Source of the DNA: Gammaproteobacteria bacterium
GTDB lineage: Bacteria > Pseudomonadota > Gammaproteobacteria > Chromatiales > Chromatiaceae
Reading direction: 5' to 3'
Length of the DNA: 6,313 nt
NCBI GenBank assembly: GCA_006227775.1
Contig: SBFV01000126.1
Span: 1 to 6,313, forward strand
Both the position numbers and the translations under genes were made by a program. Shown here piece by piece: positions 6,079 to 6,313 of the stretch. Position 1 is the stretch's first letter. Each line of letters begins with the position of its first letter. The notes under the pieces are model-generated. The model was not told where the DNA came from and did no database searches. It was given only the letters and a program-made list of their open reading frames with translations.

Positions 6079-6126
6079 CTAACCGTCTGAGATTCGGTCT
6101 GCGAAGACCGTCCCCGAGGTGGTTAG
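6079..6126. promoter_or_regulatory. Nested stem-loop in the sugE leader
   Basis: An outer stem CTAACC/GGTTAG (6079-6084 with 6121-6126) encloses an inner perfect stem CGGTCT/AGACCG (6095-6100 with 6105-6110) with a 4-nt loop, separated by symmetric 10-nt internal segments. It fills most of the gap between the upstream stop (6133) and the sugE Shine-Dalgarno. As plus-strand RNA the loop is GCGA (GNRA type) and the outer helix extends to 10 bp with two G-U pairs. As minus-strand RNA the extension has two A-C mismatches. It lacks the conserved motifs I recall for guanidine riboswitch classes I, II or III. It may be a regulatory leader, a processing site or a remnant terminator without a U-tract. 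Confidence 0.4.
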
Positions 6127-6132
6127 AAGCGG

Positions 6133-6313
6133 CTACTCACCCGCGCTTCGATCCGCCCGATCACTGGCTGCCCGATCAGTGGCCTCCCGACCCGTGAGTG
6201 CCGGTTTGATCGCCTCGATGGTAGCCGACACCAGATACTCCTCGACGCCCCGCCCTGGCGCCCAGTCGCGGATGAATGCCTTGGACTCATCCTTGGGCTG
6301 GATGGCGATCTGA
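6133..6313 (-). CDS. C-terminal end of an unrecognised protein, truncated by window edge
   Basis: The minus-strand frame is open from the window edge to TAG at 6133-6135, giving 59 complete codons. The visible tail contains KAFIRDWAPGRGVEEYLVSA, followed by a helical stretch and a charged, low-complexity end rich in Asp, Arg and Ala (TDRAASDRADRS). That end is encoded by a 12-bp near-repeat with 15-bp period (6156-6167 and 6171-6182). Composition fits a real coding frame better than the competing plus-strand frame. There is no membrane segment or known motif. It ends 74 bp before sugE in the same direction and may share its transcript. I do not recognise the family. Confidence 0.5.
   Translation of the reverse strand, partial: QIAIQPKDESKAFIRDWAPGRGVEEYLVSATIEAIKPALTGREATDRAASDRADRSAGE

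Noticed and set aside
6085..6120. Possible guanidine-II (mini-ykkC) riboswitch, from two ACGG tetranucleotides in the minus-strand sugE leader
   Set aside because: The ACGG sequences are not in the terminal loops of two matching hairpins, as that class requires.
6119..6313. Plus-strand open frame at the right edge
   Set aside because: The opposite frame reads as more natural protein and is collinear with sugE; the plus frame is Ser/Arg-rich with no ribosome site.

Overview
This window comes from a G+C-rich bacterial chromosome. Codons favour G or C at the third position, and long antisense open frames shadow every real gene. The gene content suggests a Gram-negative proteobacterium, possibly a gammaproteobacterium: three CorB/CorC-type membrane proteins, a SugE/Gdx exporter and a HAMP receptor. 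That placement is inference. There are no tRNA or rRNA genes, CRISPR arrays, insertion sequences or phage genes.

Layout. Positions 1-1089 (+) hold the 3' part of a membrane receptor-like protein with a helical sensor region, one membrane segment, a HAMP domain and a short coiled-coil tail; no kinase or chemotaxis output domain is present. It converges on a minus-strand block across a 151-bp gap. That block, read right to left, has a partial unknown gene (6313-6133), a sugE/gdx-like small multidrug resistance transporter (6058-5732), a 318-bp lower-G+C spacer, and three paralogous CNNM/CorB/CorC proteins (5413-4055, 4052-2817, 2515-1241). The first two paralogues are 2 bp apart and are almost certainly co-transcribed. 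The third lies beyond a 301-bp spacer with a 12-bp GC hairpin, a C-rich/G-poor transcript segment (G-quadruplex motif on the opposite strand) and A-tracts, so it is probably a separate or attenuated unit.

How the genes fit together. Each CNNM paralogue has the same order: DUF21 membrane domain, CBS pair, CorC_HlyC domain. Bacterial relatives are linked to Mg2+/Co2+ export or resistance. Their sequences differ at normally conserved membrane-domain and CBS positions, which suggests specialisation or hetero-oligomers rather than redundancy. SugE/Gdx proteins export guanidinium and related cations. The minus-strand block may therefore be a cation-homeostasis neighbourhood, but a functional link between sugE and the CNNM genes is speculative. 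The most unusual items are the CNNM triplet, the structured element just upstream of sugE, and the composite terminator-like spacer between CNNM genes two and three. I found no convincing evidence for a wholly new system.
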